DNA of 64,000 nt from an uncultured Acinetobacter sp. (GCF_947493735.1 NZ_CANLSL010000016.1:1-64000), one strand, 5' to 3'. Numbered from the stretch's first letter, positions 7,940 through 18,429 are shown. Made by a program: numbers and translations. Notes: generated by a model not told the origin, from the letters alone.

Positions 7940-8042
7940 TTAGCGCTTTTACGCCTTCGTCTACGTTTTTTCATGCTTAGCGTGAAATTCGCATCGTCGA
8001 TGAACTAATTTTTGTAATGCCCAATGTATGGAGTCACTTGCA

Positions 8043-10685
8043 GTGAGCACACCTTTGATGACCGTCGCTGATATTCGTGAAGCGTTTTTAAGTTATTTCG
8101 AATCAAAAGGGCATACACGTGTCGCCTCAAGCTCACTGGTGCCAAGTGACGACCCAACTTTGCTATTTACCAATGCAGGCATGAATCAGTTTAAAGACAG
8201 CTTCTTGGGGCTGGAAAAACGTGACTACGTGCGTGCCACTAGCTCACAAAAATGCGTGCGTGCAGGCGGGAAACACAACGACTTAGACAATGTCGGCTAT
8301 ACCGCTCGTCACCATACATTCTTTGAGATGTTGGGTAACTTTTCTATTGGCGATTATTTTAAGAAAGACGCCATTCTCTTTGCATGGGAATTTTTAACCG
8401 TAACTTTAGCACTACCTAAAGATCGTCTATACGCAACGATCTACCATACCGATGATGAAGCTTTTGAGATTTGGAATAAAGACGTTGGTTTAAGCGCAGG
8501 TCGTATTATCCGTATTGGTGATAAAGGCGCAAAATTCGAATCTGACAACTTTTGGGCGATGGGTGATACAGGGCCGTGTGGGCCGTGTTCTGAGATTTTC
8601 TATGATCATGGTGACCATATTTGGGGTGGTTTGCCGGGTACGCCTGAAGAAGATGGCGACCGTTTTATCGAAATATGGAATAACGTCTTTATGCAGTTCA
8701 ACCGCACTGCGGACGGTGTGTTGCATCCACTTCCTGCACCGTCAGTTGATACAGGTATGGGCTTGGAGCGGATTTCTGCGGTATTACAACATGTTAATTC
8801 CAACTATGAAATTGATCTATTCCAACATTTATTAAAATCTGCTGCGGACATTATTGGCATTCAAGATGAAGGTCAGCCGTCATTACGTGTGGTTGCGGAT
8901 CATGCACGTTCGTGCTGTTTCTTGATCGCAGATGGTGTGAATCCATCGAATGAAGGGCGTGGTTATGTACTTCGTCGAATCATCCGCCGTGCGGTGCGTC
9001 ATGGCAATAAACTCGGCGCAACAGGCACATTCTTCTACAAAATGTTGCAACCGCTCATCGAGGTAATGGGTCAAGCCTATCCTGAGCTTGAAGCCAATAA
9101 AGCTCGTGTCGAAGCTGCCTTGATCAAAGAAGAAGAACAATTTGCCAAGACTTTGGAACAAGGTTTGAAATTGCTTGAAGGCGAGTTGGCGAATCTACAA
9201 GGCAAAGTCATTGCAGGCGAAACCGTATTTAAACTGTACGATACTTATGGCTTTCCAACGGATTTAACTGCTGATATTGCTCGTGAACGTGAATTAAGCA
9301 TTGACGAAGCAGGCTTTGAAGTGGAAATGGCTGCACAGCGTCAACGTGCGCGTGATGCAGGCAAATTCAATGTTGATTACAACGCAATTGTAAAAGTCGA
9401 AGGCGATACGCAGTTTGATGGCTACGATGCTACACAAGGTCAAGGTCAGATCGTTGCGATCTACAAAGATGGCGAACAAGTCGACGAAGTAGTCGAGGGT
9501 GATGAAGCCCTCATCGTACTCAATCAAACGCCATTCTACGCAGAAAGTGGTGGTCAGATCGGTGATACGGGTATTTTCAAAAATGAAACAGGGATTTTTG
9601 AAGTCCAAGACACCAAGAAGTCAGGCGGTGCATTCGTGCATCAAGGGATTGTCACTGTCGGTCAGCTCAAAGCATCACAAAAAGTTGAAGCGATTGTCAA
9701 AGCCGATATTCGAGCGAATACGGCAAAAAATCACTCTGCAACGCATCTACTCCACGCTGCTTTACGCCAAATTTTAGGTGAACATGTTCAACAAAAAGGC
9801 TCATTGGTTGCCAGTGATATTTTGCGTTTTGACTTTGCCAATGACCAGCCTGTGACATTTGAACAACTTCAAGAGATCGAGCGGTTGGTCAATCGTGAAG
9901 TGATTGCCAATACACCTGTATTAACCGAAGTGCTTGACATCGAAACGGCGAAGTCCAAAGGCGCAATGATGTTATTTGGTGAGAAGTATGGCGATGAAGT
10001 GCGTGTATTGACCATGGGTACAGTGAATGATGAGCGAGCATTCTCGATCGAACTGTGCGGTGGTATCCACGTTCAGCGCACTGGCGATATTGGCTTATTT
10101 AAAATCACCTCTGAAGGTGGTGTGGCAGCAGGCATTCGTCGTATCGAAGCGGTGACGGGCAGTAAAGCATTGGAAAATGTGCAACACGCAGAAAGTACCA
10201 TTGCTCAAATCAATGGCTTGCTCAAAGCGCAAAAAGATCAAACTTTAGAAAAAGTGCGTGCCACAGCCGATCATGCAACACAATTGCAAAAGCAAATTGA
10301 GCAACTCAATCAAAAATTGGCAAACTTCCAAGCGACCGAACTTTTGTCAAATGTGCAAGAGATTGCAGGACGTAACACTTTGATCGCCCAGGTGAATGGT
10401 GTAGATGTCAAATCTTTGCGTCATCTTCATGATAGTCTCAAATCAAAATTGGATGATGCGGTGATTGTCCTTGTTGGCACAGAATCAGACAAAGTCAGCT
10501 TGCTTGCGTCGGTGGCGAAATCACATCAAGCTGCAATTAAAGCAGGGGATATTATCAAACACCTTGCCAATGAGTTAGGCGGTAAAGGTGGCGGTAAACC
10601 TGATTTGGCTCAAGGCGGTGCGCCGATGAGTGATCAAGTGACATCTGTGGTTGCAGGCTTGGGTAATTGGTTATCTACACAATAA
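8043..10685 (+). CDS. alaS: Alanine--tRNA ligase
   Basis: A class II aminoacyl-tRNA synthetase charging tRNA-Ala. Visible in order are the catalytic core ([38 protein letters not shown]), the editing domain with [11 protein letters not shown] (HxxxH zinc motif) and the downstream ELCGGIHV, a coiled coil, and the C-Ala domain ending [14 protein letters not shown]. The GTG at 8043 is preferred because GGAG (8030-8033) sits 9 nt upstream, giving 880 aa. An ATG at 8058 begins the conserved region ([11 protein letters not shown]), and an ATG at 8028 extends the frame. lysC and csrA follow in the order conserved in Acinetobacter. Confidence 0.97.
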   Translation: MSTPLMTVADIREAFLSYFESKGHTRVASSSLVPSDDPTLLFTNAGMNQFKDSFLGLEKRDYVRATSSQKCVRAGGKHNDLDNVGYTARHHTFFEMLGNFSIGDYFKKDAILFAWEFLTVTLALPKDRLYATIYHTDDEAFEIWNKDVGLSAGRIIRIGDKGAKFESDNFWAMGDTGPCGPCSEIFYDHGDHIWGGLPGTPEEDGDRFIEIWNNVFMQFNRTADGVLHPLPAPSVDTGMGLERISAVLQHVNSNYEIDLFQHLLKSAADIIGIQDEGQPSLRVVADHARSCCFLIADGVNPSNEGRGYVLRRIIRRAVRHGNKLGATGTFFYKMLQPLIEVMGQAYPELEANKARVEAALIKEEEQFAKTLEQGLKLLEGELANLQGKVIAGETVFKLYDTYGFPTDLTADIARERELSIDEAGFEVEMAAQRQRARDAGKFNVDYNAIVKVEGDTQFDGYDATQGQGQIVAIYKDGEQVDEVVEGDEALIVLNQTPFYAESGGQIGDTGIFKNETGIFEVQDTKKSGGAFVHQGIVTVGQLKASQKVEAIVKADIRANTAKNHSATHLLHAALRQILGEHVQQKGSLVASDILRFDFANDQPVTFEQLQEIERLVNREVIANTPVLTEVLDIETAKSKGAMMLFGEKYGDEVRVLTMGTVNDERAFSIELCGGIHVQRTGDIGLFKITSEGGVAAGIRRIEAVTGSKALENVQHAESTIAQINGLLKAQKDQTLEKVRATADHATQLQKQIEQLNQKLANFQATELLSNVQEIAGRNTLIAQVNGVDVKSLRHLHDSLKSKLDDAVIVLVGTESDKVSLLASVAKSHQAAIKAGDIIKHLANELGGKGGGKPDLAQGGAPMSDQVTSVVAGLGNWLSTQ

Positions 10686-10814
10686 TTGATGGCTATTGAT
10701 ATTTATTATTGTTCAAAAAGTTGCGTTTGATTCTGATTTTAAAATTGGAAAATCAAGAATTTAGGTTATAAGTGTTTGAGTTTTAAGTATTTTGGGTGAA
10801 TTTGGAATAATTCT

Positions 10815-12095
10815 ATGGCTTTAATCGTTCAAAAATATGGTGGCACGTCAATGGGTACACCTGAGCGCATCTTGAATGTGGCTCAAAGGGTAAAGCGTTG
10901 GCATGATCACGGTCATCAAGTGGTTGTTGTTGTATCAGCGATGAGTGGTGAAACCAATCGGTTATTGGCTTTGGCAAAGGCAATTACTGAAACCCCTGAC
11001 CCACGTGAGCTAGATCAAATGGTGTCGACGGGTGAGCAAGTGACCATTGCCATGTTGGCCATGGCGCTCAACTCGATCGGGACTGAAGCCAAATCATTGA
11101 CAGGTCGCCAAGTCGGTATTCGTACCGATCATTCCTATAACAAAGCACGTATCGAAGCGATTGACACTGACGTCATGACGAAACATTTAGATGCAGGTCG
11201 TGTGATCGTCGTGGCTGGATTTCAAGGCTATGATGCTGATGGCAATACGACGACATTAGGTCGTGGTGGTTCGGACACCTCGGGTGTGGCATTGGCTGCT
11301 GCGCTGAAAGCAGACGAATGTCAGATTTATACCGATGTCGATGGCGTGTACACCACCGACCCTCGTGTTGCACCGAAAGCCAAAAAGATTGATCGCATCT
11401 CTTTTGAAGAAATGCTTGAAATGGCTTCACTTGGCTCAAAAGTATTACAAATTCGCTCGGTTGAATTTGCAGGAAAATATCAAGTGCCACTACGAGTCTT
11501 ATCGAGCTTTGATAACGACAATGACGGCGCATTTGATGATCATTTTAAACAAACGGTCGGTACACTCATTACCACAGAATCGGAAGACACTATGGAACAG
11601 CCAATTATCTCAGGTATTGCATTCAATCGTGATGAAGCAAAATTAACAATTCTTGGTGTACCTGACGAGCCGGGCATTGCGTCAAAAATCCTTTCTCCTA
11701 TAGGTGATGCCAACGTCGAAGTGGATATGATTATCCAAAATGTCGAAGAAGATGGCACGACTGACTTTACCTTTACTGTGAATCGCACAGAAATGGCTAA
11801 AGCCAAAAAGATTTTGGAAGATACTGCACAGAAGATCGGTGCACGTGAAGTATCAACACGTGATGATATCGTGAAAGTATCAATCGTTGGTGTCGGCATG
11901 CGCTCTCACGCAGGTGTGGCGAGCAAAATGTTTACTGCGCTTGCAGATGAAGGCATCAATATTTTGATGATCTCAACTTCTGAAATCAAAATCTCAGTAA
12001 TCATTGATGAAAAATACCTAGAACTTGCAGTTCGTGCATTGCATACTGCTTTTGGCTTAGATCGTGAACACGGTGAAAGTAGCGCACGTGCTTAA
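10815..12095 (+). CDS. lysC: Aspartate kinase
   Basis: A protein of 426 aa catalysing ATP-dependent phosphorylation of aspartate, the first step to lysine, threonine, methionine and diaminopimelate. The N-terminal kinase domain begins ALIVQKYGGTSMGTPERI and contains TLGRGGSDTSGVALAAAL and YTDVDGVYTTDPR. The C-terminal half carries two ACT domains (the second includes NILMISTSEIKISVII), the usual site of feedback control by lysine or threonine. It is full length for the monofunctional family. It follows alaS by 129 nt. Confidence 0.97.
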   Translation: MALIVQKYGGTSMGTPERILNVAQRVKRWHDHGHQVVVVVSAMSGETNRLLALAKAITETPDPRELDQMVSTGEQVTIAMLAMALNSIGTEAKSLTGRQVGIRTDHSYNKARIEAIDTDVMTKHLDAGRVIVVAGFQGYDADGNTTTLGRGGSDTSGVALAAALKADECQIYTDVDGVYTTDPRVAPKAKKIDRISFEEMLEMASLGSKVLQIRSVEFAGKYQVPLRVLSSFDNDNDGAFDDHFKQTVGTLITTESEDTMEQPIISGIAFNRDEAKLTILGVPDEPGIASKILSPIGDANVEVDMIIQNVEEDGTTDFTFTVNRTEMAKAKKILEDTAQKIGAREVSTRDDIVKVSIVGVGMRSHAGVASKMFTALADEGINILMISTSEIKISVIIDEKYLELAVRALHTAFGLDREHGESSARA

Positions 12096-12122
12096 AAAAT
12101 AAGCACTTAGCGACAAATCTCA

Positions 12123-12183
12123 GGGCAAACGCGAATTAAATTTCAGTTTGCCCGACAATGTGCCACTATACTTCTATAGTGGC
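12123..12183 (+). promoter_or_regulatory. Two consecutive hairpins between lysC and csrA
   Basis: First hairpin: gggcaaac (12123-12130) with gtttgccc (12146-12153). Second: gccactata (12162-12170) with tatagtggc (12175-12183) closing a CTTC loop. Both are perfect. A short U-containing stretch follows the second, so this may be the lysC terminator or part of the csrA leader, which runs to 12311. Confidence 0.5.
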
Positions 12184-12311
12184 TCTGTTATATTAGTCCT
12201 TTCGATTTATATGCAAACAAATAAAAGCGGTTGTGCGAAAAGAAGTTTTTCTTTGCCTTGTATTTAGATTTGAAATTCATCAGTTTCACGCATATTAGCA
12301 AGGAGGCAATA

Positions 12312-12560
12312 ATGCTAATTTTGACACGTCGTGTAGGTGAAACACTCATGATCGGCGATCAAGTGAGTGTAACAGTACTGGGTGTGAAAGGTAATCAAGT
12401 GCGTATTGGTGTTAATGCACCGAAAGAAGTTTCAGTACATCGTGAAGAAATCTATCAAAGAATTCAACACGAGCGTGCGATGCATGAGCATCTTCAGCAT
12501 TTAGATGATGATTTTAGCCCAAATTTTAACGACGACGACTACTCCCAGTTCAATCGTTAA
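12312..12560 (+). CDS. csrA: Carbon storage regulator CsrA
   Basis: An RNA-binding dimer that controls translation and mRNA stability, often by covering GGA motifs near ribosome-binding sites. The 82-residue reading starting [20 protein letters not shown] is the canonical CsrA N-terminus, and Arg44 is in the conserved [10 protein letters not shown] segment. The C-terminal tail of about 20 residues is acidic ([18 protein letters not shown]) and longer than in E. coli. The start at 12312 is fixed by AAGGAGG just upstream; the frame could extend to 12231 but that part is not conserved. A strong intrinsic terminator follows. Confidence 0.95.
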   Translation: MLILTRRVGETLMIGDQVSVTVLGVKGNQVRIGVNAPKEVSVHREEIYQRIQHERAMHEHLQHLDDDFSPNFNDDDYSQFNR

Positions 12561-12572
12561 TCTCTCTGTAGT

Positions 12573-12606
12573 AATAAAACCATTGGTCGTTATCAATGGT
12601 TTTATT
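12573..12606 (+). terminator. Intrinsic terminator of csrA
   Basis: 13-bp stem aataaaaccattg (12573-12585) with caatggttttatt (12594-12606), loop of 8 nt, located 12 nt after the csrA stop and ending in a T-rich arm. Confidence 0.8.
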
Positions 12607-12782
12607 TTGCCGAATTAAAAAGCACTGAAAATTCTCAAAATATAAAAATAATCGAATTTTCGCTGTATTTTCGACAAGTGGTGATAGATTCGATTGCACC
12701 TCAATGACAAACTTGTTAAGTTTATTGCATAAAATGTCATCAATGATGATGAAAAAACAACAAATGCTGAAGGGGATGTCAC

Positions 12783-13247
12783 ATGAAACAATGGTTTAAG
12801 CAACTGCTGACGATGCTTGCAGGGATGGCGATTATCACTTCGCAATCGATTCTAGCGGTACAGCCTGTTTCTGATGATGAACTCGCAGAAGCAGCCAGTA
12901 AAAATTCTCTCGTCCTCAATGAAGCTGTTGCTGAAAATAAAGTATTCATTATTCAACAAGATCAAAGCCTAAGTGAAACTCCAAGTTATCAAAGTTTAAA
13001 TATCCTAGCTCTACTCTATCCTGAAGATTTTGTTCGTGAGATTGGGCAACAAAATGATTATTTCACGCGTAATTTTGGTAATGAATGGTATAGCTTCAGA
13101 TGGGCTGGAAATTACGATGAGATTTGGGCGAATAATCAATATTACGAAATTCAATTTAATCATGAAACAGGATCATATGAAGCAAATAACGTGAGAGGGC
13201 GTGTTTGGACGATTGTTGAACCTTATTATTCCAATTCTGATGATTAA
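12783..13247 (+). CDS. Exported protein of unknown function
   Basis: A protein of 154 aa with an N-terminal signal peptide (KQWFKQLLTMLAGMAIITSQ, probable cleavage after SILA). The mature part begins with a charged segment (SDDELAEAASKNSLVLNE) and contains aromatic-rich C-terminal sequence (NEWYSFRWAGNYDEIWANNQ) with no cysteine. No family was recognised. It lies alone between the csrA terminator and the GST gene; a periplasmic location is expected. Confidence 0.7.
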   Translation: MKQWFKQLLTMLAGMAIITSQSILAVQPVSDDELAEAASKNSLVLNEAVAENKVFIIQQDQSLSETPSYQSLNILALLYPEDFVREIGQQNDYFTRNFGNEWYSFRWAGNYDEIWANNQYYEIQFNHETGSYEANNVRGRVWTIVEPYYSNSDD

Positions 13248-13394
13248 ATTGGATGTTAAATAAAGCATTAAACTGTTGAAAATTTGTGCAAACTAACTGT
13301 CATACATAAGTTGTAGCAAGATGATAAACTTTAGTACTTGAAAGTTGGGGCAGAACCCTCTACAAATAGTCATAGGTTATCACAGGGAAAAACA

Positions 13395-14006
13395 ATGAAG
13401 CTGTATTACACGCCAGGCGCTTGCTCATTGGCTGCACATATTATTTTGAATGAAATAAACGTCGATTTTGATTTAGAACGTGTTGATTTGAAGACACATA
13501 CCACTGAAAAAGGTCAGGATTATTATGCAATTAATCCTAAAGGCTATGTACCCGCACTTGAAATCAATCCAGGCTTAGTGTTGACTGAGAATGTAGCTGT
13601 TTTACCATTCCTTGCACAGCATGATCCACGTCAGGATTTGATTCCACCATCGGGTCTTGGTCGTGCTAAAGTCCTTGAGTGGCTAGGTTTTCTCAATTCA
13701 GAAGTACATGATGCCTATGCGGTATTCTCCGGTCGTGAGTTAAGCGATGAAGAAAAAGCACGTGGCTATGCAGAGATTGATCGTTTATTGCAATTTGTTG
13801 AAGATTATCTTGCGGAAGTTGATACCGATTTTCTAGTCGATGACAACTTCGGTCCTGCTGATGCGTATCTATTCGTTTTGACCAACTGGTCGAAATCAAT
13901 TGGACATGATTTGTCAAAATTTAAGGAAATTAACGATCTTCGTGATGTGGTATTCCAACGTCAATCTGTTCAGATCGCTATGCGTGATGAAGGTTTGATT
14001 AGCTAA
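13395..14006 (+). CDS. Glutathione S-transferase family protein
   Basis: A protein of 203 aa. The thioredoxin-like N-terminal domain begins KLYYTPGACSLAAHIIL, the beta-class GST signature (GACSLA with the catalytic Cys/Ser region). NPKGYVPALEI carries the cis-proline that binds glutathione, and TENVAVLPFLA completes the G-site. A helical C-terminal domain follows. Members conjugate glutathione to electrophiles or act in disulfide or dehalogenation chemistry; the substrate is unknown. The start at 13395 is supported by CAGGGA just upstream and by alignment; an in-frame extension to 13338 is not conserved. A bidirectional terminator follows. Confidence 0.9.
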   Translation: MKLYYTPGACSLAAHIILNEINVDFDLERVDLKTHTTEKGQDYYAINPKGYVPALEINPGLVLTENVAVLPFLAQHDPRQDLIPPSGLGRAKVLEWLGFLNSEVHDAYAVFSGRELSDEEKARGYAEIDRLLQFVEDYLAEVDTDFLVDDNFGPADAYLFVLTNWSKSIGHDLSKFKEINDLRDVVFQRQSVQIAMRDEGLIS

Positions 14007-14030
14007 AACTTTTTATAAATCAATGCGATT

Positions 14031-14058
14031 AAAAAAGCACCTATATAGGTGCTTTTTT
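14031..14058. terminator. Bidirectional intrinsic terminator
   Basis: 12-bp stem aaaaaagcacct / aggtgctttttt around an ATAT loop, with T-tracts on both strands. It serves the GST gene on the plus strand and possibly the permease gene arriving from the other side. Confidence 0.85.
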
Positions 14059-14178
14059 ACAACTTAGATTCTTCAACTTAGATTGTCAGTTTAGATTCTT
14101 CAATGCGAATTATCTATGATCCAAGCGTATCGAATGCACTTAGATCACGAACCATGACTTATAATGAGTTTATACCAT

Positions 14179-15576
14179 TTATTTATGGTCATCAAACTCA
14201 TTGTACTGCGGTGCAGAGCGTGTGAATCCACCTGTTTTATACGCAAGATAGAACACACCGACAGCAGCCCAAGTCAGACCTGCTTTCAATGATGTTTCAT
14301 CTGTTTCAATCCATAGCGCAGCAATACTGATAAAGCCAAGCACTGGAATGATGACAAAGTTCAAAATTTCTTTGAATGACTTGGTACGACGGTCACGTAG
14401 CGCATAGCGTGAAATCACTGAAAGATTCACAAAGCTAAATGCAGTCAATGCGCCAAAGCTAATCAATGAAATCACAAAATCCAAGCTCATAAAACCCGCA
14501 GTCAATGCGACAGCGCCAACGATCAAAATGTTATATGACGGTGTGAAGCTCTTTGGACTGATATGACCAAAGATTTTCTTATTGATAATGCCATCACGAC
14601 CCATCACGTACATCAAGCGAGATACACCTGCGTGCGCAGAAATCCCTGATGCCATCACCGTAATAATTGCAAATGCTAAGACATAAGATTGGAAGAGCGA
14701 ACCACCGACCAAGAGTAAAATATCAGGCTGTGTCGCTTCGATATCAGCAAAGTATTTTGCAGGATCATTCGGGAAGTAGATTTGCATAAAGTAAGTACTA
14801 ATGACAAAAATCACCCCTGCGATCAATGCAGTTAAGAATATCGCTTTTGGCAAAGTCTTTTCAGTATCTTTGGTTTCTTCAGCAAGTGAGCTTAAAGAGT
14901 CAAAACCTGTGAATGAGAAGCACAGTAAAGTCGCACCTGTAATCAATGCACCTACCGAAGTCAGCTCATTCCAAAATGGCTCCAAGCTCCACAGTTGATA
15001 ACGTGTTTCTGCGGTAATTGGACCTTCGACATTCGTCCCGAGTTGCAACTTGGTATAAATCAGATAGGTAAAGATACTGATCACAAGCAACTGTACAAAG
15101 ACGATCAAGCTATTAAAATTCGCGACGAAACGTGCACCACGTAAGTTGACCCCAGTCATGAATGCAGTCAGTACAACCACCCAAACCCAATGGTTAATAC
15201 TTGGGAAAAGGGCTTCAAGATAAATCACTGCAAGAATGATGTTGACCATCGGTGAAAGCAAGTAGTCGAGCCAAGAAGACCAACCAACCATAAAGCCGAC
15301 ATTTGGATGGATCGACTTTTGTGCATAGGTATACGCCGAACCCGAAGAAGGGTAGCGACGAATCATATGACCATAGCTAATCGAGGTTAATAAAATCGCA
15401 ACGAGGGCAATCAGATAAGATGTTGGAACGTGGAAATTACTTTCGTCAGACACCAAACCAAAAGTATCAAATAAAGTCATCGGTTGGATATATGCCAAGC
15501 CGATAATAATGACGTGCCAGAGTCCTAGCGTTTTTTGTAGCTTCACAGCCGATTGTGTACCAGCAATATTAGACAA
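14179..15576 (-). CDS. APC-superfamily amino acid/polyamine permease (PuuP-like)
   Basis: An inner-membrane secondary transporter of about 12 helices. The N-terminus KLQKTLGLWHVIIIGLAYIQPMTLF is the helix 1 signature of APC permeases. YPSSGSAYTYAQKSIHPNVGF and ETKDTEKTLPKAI are further family motifs. It resembles putrescine/amino acid importers of the PuuP group, but substrate cannot be read from sequence. The start is uncertain. A TTG at 15576 (465 aa, MSNIAGTQSAVKLQ) has AAGGGG 9 nt upstream and leaves almost only conserved residues. An ATG at 15660 would add 28 residues but has no ribosome-binding site. Confidence 0.85.
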   Translation of the reverse strand: MSNIAGTQSAVKLQKTLGLWHVIIIGLAYIQPMTLFDTFGLVSDESNFHVPTSYLIALVAILLTSISYGHMIRRYPSSGSAYTYAQKSIHPNVGFMVGWSSWLDYLLSPMVNIILAVIYLEALFPSINHWVWVVVLTAFMTGVNLRGARFVANFNSLIVFVQLLVISIFTYLIYTKLQLGTNVEGPITAETRYQLWSLEPFWNELTSVGALITGATLLCFSFTGFDSLSSLAEETKDTEKTLPKAIFLTALIAGVIFVISTYFMQIYFPNDPAKYFADIEATQPDILLLVGGSLFQSYVLAFAIITVMASGISAHAGVSRLMYVMGRDGIINKKIFGHISPKSFTPSYNILIVGAVALTAGFMSLDFVISLISFGALTAFSFVNLSVISRYALRDRRTKSFKEILNFVIIPVLGFISIAALWIETDETSLKAGLTWAAVGVFYLAYKTGGFTRSAPQYNEFDDHK

Positions 15577-15823
15577 TGTCGTTATCCCCTTGAGTGATGA
15601 CTTCTTATGATTTAAAGTCAAGGATCGCGATGTATCAGGATCAACAACTGATCCCCCCAAACATACTTTTAAAAAAAGAGCGCAACAAAATAACGCAAAA
15701 CCGTAGCTTTTGTCAGCAACTCTAGGGCAAAAAATAGCAAAAATTTAGCCAAAATAAAGCAAAATAAGAAAAATTCTTAAAATAATTCGATAAGCTGTTC
15801 CAACAATATTCTTCTAAAAGCAT
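15577..15823. other. Upstream region of the APC permease gene
   Basis: A non-coding, very A/T-rich stretch between the permease start and the MFS terminator. If the permease starts at 15660, the first 84 nt are coding. No operator or RNA element was recognised. Confidence 0.4.
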
Positions 15824-15855
15824 AAAAAAGATGGCTAATCCATAGCCATCTTTTT
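15824..15855 (-). terminator. Intrinsic terminator of the MFS gene
   Basis: Stem aaaaaagatggct (15824-15836) with agccatcttttt (15844-15855), a 7-nt loop, and T-runs on both strands. It lies 55 nt beyond the MFS stop at 15911. Confidence 0.8.
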
Positions 15856-15910
15856 AAAAATCATAAGCTTATTACTGTGCTCGTAAGAAAAGTTTTTTTG
15901 AATCTGCGAT

Positions 15911-17209
15911 CTAATAGATTTGCTGATTCACATCAATATTTTTACTTTCTTTCATACAAAGGAAAGCAATTAACGAGATCGTTGCTGCACCTGCAAGATA
16001 ATAGCCTACAGCGTGTAAACCATAAGTCGTTGCAAGATACGTGGCAATTAACGGTGCAAAAGATGCACCCAAAATACCCGCCATGTTAAAGGTCAGTGCA
16101 GAACCTGTATAACGCACAGAAGTTGGGAATAGCTCGGATAGAACTGTACCGATTGGTCCATAGGTTAAGCCCATGATTGCCAAGCCCAGACATAGGAAAG
16201 CAAATACAGAACCGACGTTATTGGCAACTAATAAATCTGCAAAGAAGAAACCAAAAATGATACAAATAATACAGACCACTATTGAGGTCGCTTTACGTCC
16301 AAACTTCTCCGCCAAAATCGCAGCCAGTGGAATAAATGCTGCAAAGGTAAAGGTCGCTAAGGTCACTAAAATTAAGAATTGCTCACGTGGATAACCGAGT
16401 GCTTTAGTTCCCCAAGTCAATGAGAATACCGTCGTTAAGTAAAACACCACAAAAGTACAGATCGCTGCCAAAGTCCCGAGAACCAGTTGTGGTAGATTAT
16501 TTTTAAAGACTGCTGCCACAGGGACGCTTTTTTCTTCTTGCTTGTCTAGAACTCGTTGGAATGCAGGGGTTTCATGCAATTTCAAACGAATATATAAACC
16601 AACGATGACTAAGATTGCACTGGCTAAGAACGGAATGCGCCAACCCCATGCTAAGAATTGTTCATCGGTGAGCATTGAACCTAAGAAAATAAAGAACCCA
16701 TTTGCCAAAATCAAACCGAATGGTGCGCCAAGCTGTGGAAACATGCCATACCACGCACGTTTGCCTTCAGGTGCATTTTCCGTTGCAAGCAGCACTGCAC
16801 CACTCCATTCGCCACCAAGCCCAATCCCTTGTCCCAAACGACAGATTGCAAGCAAGATCGCTGCGGTAATACCAATGTCTTGATAAGTTGGCAATAAACC
16901 AATGGCAATGGTGGATAGACCCATCGTGAGTAATGCAGCAACTAGTGTGGTTTTACGTCCGATACGATCACCGAAATGTCCAAATAGCGCAGAACCGAGA
17001 GGACGTGCTAAGAATGCGATGGCAAAGGTCGCTAAAGACTGCAACACCGCTGTCTGAGGATTACTTGATGGGAAGAATAAATGTGGAAATACAATGACTG
17101 CCGCTGTGGCATAAATATAAAAATCATAAAACTCAATGGTTGTTCCGACCATACTGGCGGTGAGTACACGAGCTTTGGAATTAGTGGGTTGCGTTGCAGT
17201 CGATTGCAT
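15911..17209 (-). CDS. MFS transporter, metabolite:H+ symporter type
   Basis: A 12-helix inner-membrane permease of 432 aa. It has the metabolite:H+ symporter hallmarks: TTIEFYDFYIYATAAVIVFP in helix 1, FGHFGDRIGRKTTLV in the 2-3 loop, and RLGQGIGLGGEWSGAVLLATE in helix 4. Relatives import proline/betaine (ProP), shikimate (ShiA), alpha-ketoglutarate (KgtP) or dicarboxylates. The substrate cannot be assigned. It is preceded by its own upstream region carrying a dispersed repeat copy (17285-17391) about 75 nt before the start, and ends at a good terminator. Confidence 0.9.
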   Translation of the reverse strand: MQSTATQPTNSKARVLTASMVGTTIEFYDFYIYATAAVIVFPHLFFPSSNPQTAVLQSLATFAIAFLARPLGSALFGHFGDRIGRKTTLVAALLTMGLSTIAIGLLPTYQDIGITAAILLAICRLGQGIGLGGEWSGAVLLATENAPEGKRAWYGMFPQLGAPFGLILANGFFIFLGSMLTDEQFLAWGWRIPFLASAILVIVGLYIRLKLHETPAFQRVLDKQEEKSVPVAAVFKNNLPQLVLGTLAAICTFVVFYLTTVFSLTWGTKALGYPREQFLILVTLATFTFAAFIPLAAILAEKFGRKATSIVVCIICIIFGFFFADLLVANNVGSVFAFLCLGLAIMGLTYGPIGTVLSELFPTSVRYTGSALTFNMAGILGASFAPLIATYLATTYGLHAVGYYLAGAATISLIAFLCMKESKNIDVNQQIY

Positions 17210-17284
17210 GGTTGATCCTAGTTTTTCTCATTCCAGCGATGATTGATTTTCATACTAAAGCATAAAAGTCTAATCACACTGCGC

Positions 17285-17391
17285 TACAGTCAGAGAACTT
17301 AAATCCTGTTACAGCGTTAACCTCGCTCGCAGTACAACTTGTACACCTTCGCTCGGTTGCCTTGTAACAGAAATTAATTTCTTCGACTATA
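17285..17391 (+). repeat. Dispersed 107-bp repeat, copy 1
   Basis: Begins TACAGTC and ends GACTATA, with the conserved internal blocks gttaacctcgct, gtacaccttcgctcggttgc and atttcttcgactata. It has the same length and orientation as copy 3 (55979-56085). It lies in the 320-nt gap between the MFS start (17209) and the PAQR stop (17530); the rest of that gap shows nothing recognisable. There is no coding potential and no transposase, so it resembles a MITE or REP-like element. Confidence 0.85.
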
Positions 17392-17529
17392 AATTTAAAC
17401 GGTATTGAAGCTGTATGTCGCTTGAAGTCAGACAGTTTAACCACTTGAAAACGAATTACAAAGCAAAAACTGATCAAAGCCAAATTTTTAAAATACTCTT
17501 GATATTTTTAGATGATTTTTCAAAGTGCT

Positions 17530-18216
17530 TTACAACATTACCCAGATTGCAAAGAAATGTGCAAGCGCCCCAAGGATAACAAATAGATGCCAAATGACAT
17601 GGGTGTAGGTATATTTTTTCATGACATAGAAAATCGTACCAACGGTATAAAATATGCCACCAAGTATGAGTAATTGTAATGACAATGTACTAAGATAAGT
17701 ACGCATATCATCAATCACAAATACCGCAAGCCAACCCATTGCAAGATATGCAATCAGCGACAATGCTTTAAATCGTTCGATAAAATATAGCTTAAACAAG
17801 GTGCCTAAGAAAGCGATCGACCATAACGCCACCAATAAAATTTTCGCTTTCGGTGTGGGAATATATAAAGCAAGGAAAGGCGTGTACGTCCCTGCGATGA
17901 GGTAATAAATCGCCGTGTGATCTAACTTCTTTAACCATGCACGACGCTCCATAGTCGTTGCACCGTGATACAAGGTCGAAGCGGAAAATAGCAACACCAT
18001 ACTCAGCCCATATACCAACATGATAAATCCTGCACCGAGCGATAGGGCATAAGCTTCTATACACAATAGTAACGTAGCGATCACTGCGGCAAATGCCGCT
18101 AAACCATGCGTGAGTGCATTCAGACGTTCTTCTTGAGGGTGATAGTCAAGTATTTCATCGACAATATACTGAGTGCTGATAGATTGGTGATTTAAACTGT
18201 CTAAATTGTTAGGCAT
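17530..18216 (-). CDS. PAQR/hemolysin III family membrane protein
   Basis: A seven-helix inner-membrane protein of 228 aa. Family landmarks are EERLNALTHGLAAFAAV in helix 1, SASTLYHGATTMERRAWLKK (Ser and His of the metal site), LDHTAIYYLIAGTYTPF, and the C-terminal YTHVIWHLFVILGALAHF with two His. These residues line the zinc site of PAQR proteins. Bacterial members (YqfA, hemolysin III) have poorly defined roles in membrane homeostasis. The start at 18216 (MPNNLDSLNH) fits the family; an upstream start at 18333 would add 39 unconserved residues. Confidence 0.9.
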   Translation of the reverse strand: MPNNLDSLNHQSISTQYIVDEILDYHPQEERLNALTHGLAAFAAVIATLLLCIEAYALSLGAGFIMLVYGLSMVLLFSASTLYHGATTMERRAWLKKLDHTAIYYLIAGTYTPFLALYIPTPKAKILLVALWSIAFLGTLFKLYFIERFKALSLIAYLAMGWLAVFVIDDMRTYLSTLSLQLLILGGIFYTVGTIFYVMKKYTYTHVIWHLFVILGALAHFFAIWVML

Positions 18217-18429
18217 AGGATTTGAAGTATGCGATAGAATGTAATTACTATACACTTGTATTTTAAAATTAAAATGACAATTTTTACTCGATCGCAGTAT
18301 AAAACTGCAAATCAGACAATCAGATTGATACAAGACAATTTTTCAAAACATCTTTTCAAAGATCAGCGAAGATGCGTTAAAGACATGAATCAGTTAAAAT
18401 AGCATCTCAATTTTTAGTTTGGGTTTATT

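Noticed and set aside
7805..8008. 67-codon plus-strand open frame upstream of alaS
   Set aside because: It contains the strong alaS promoter (TATAAT at 7934-7939) within it and has no ribosome-binding site.
8490..9777. Several open frames of about 60-105 codons on both strands within alaS
   Set aside because: They are out-of-frame shadows of a strongly conserved gene and show no independent signals.
12615..12845. 76-codon minus-strand frame upstream of the exported protein at 12783
   Set aside because: It overlaps the start of a better-supported gene and has random-looking composition.
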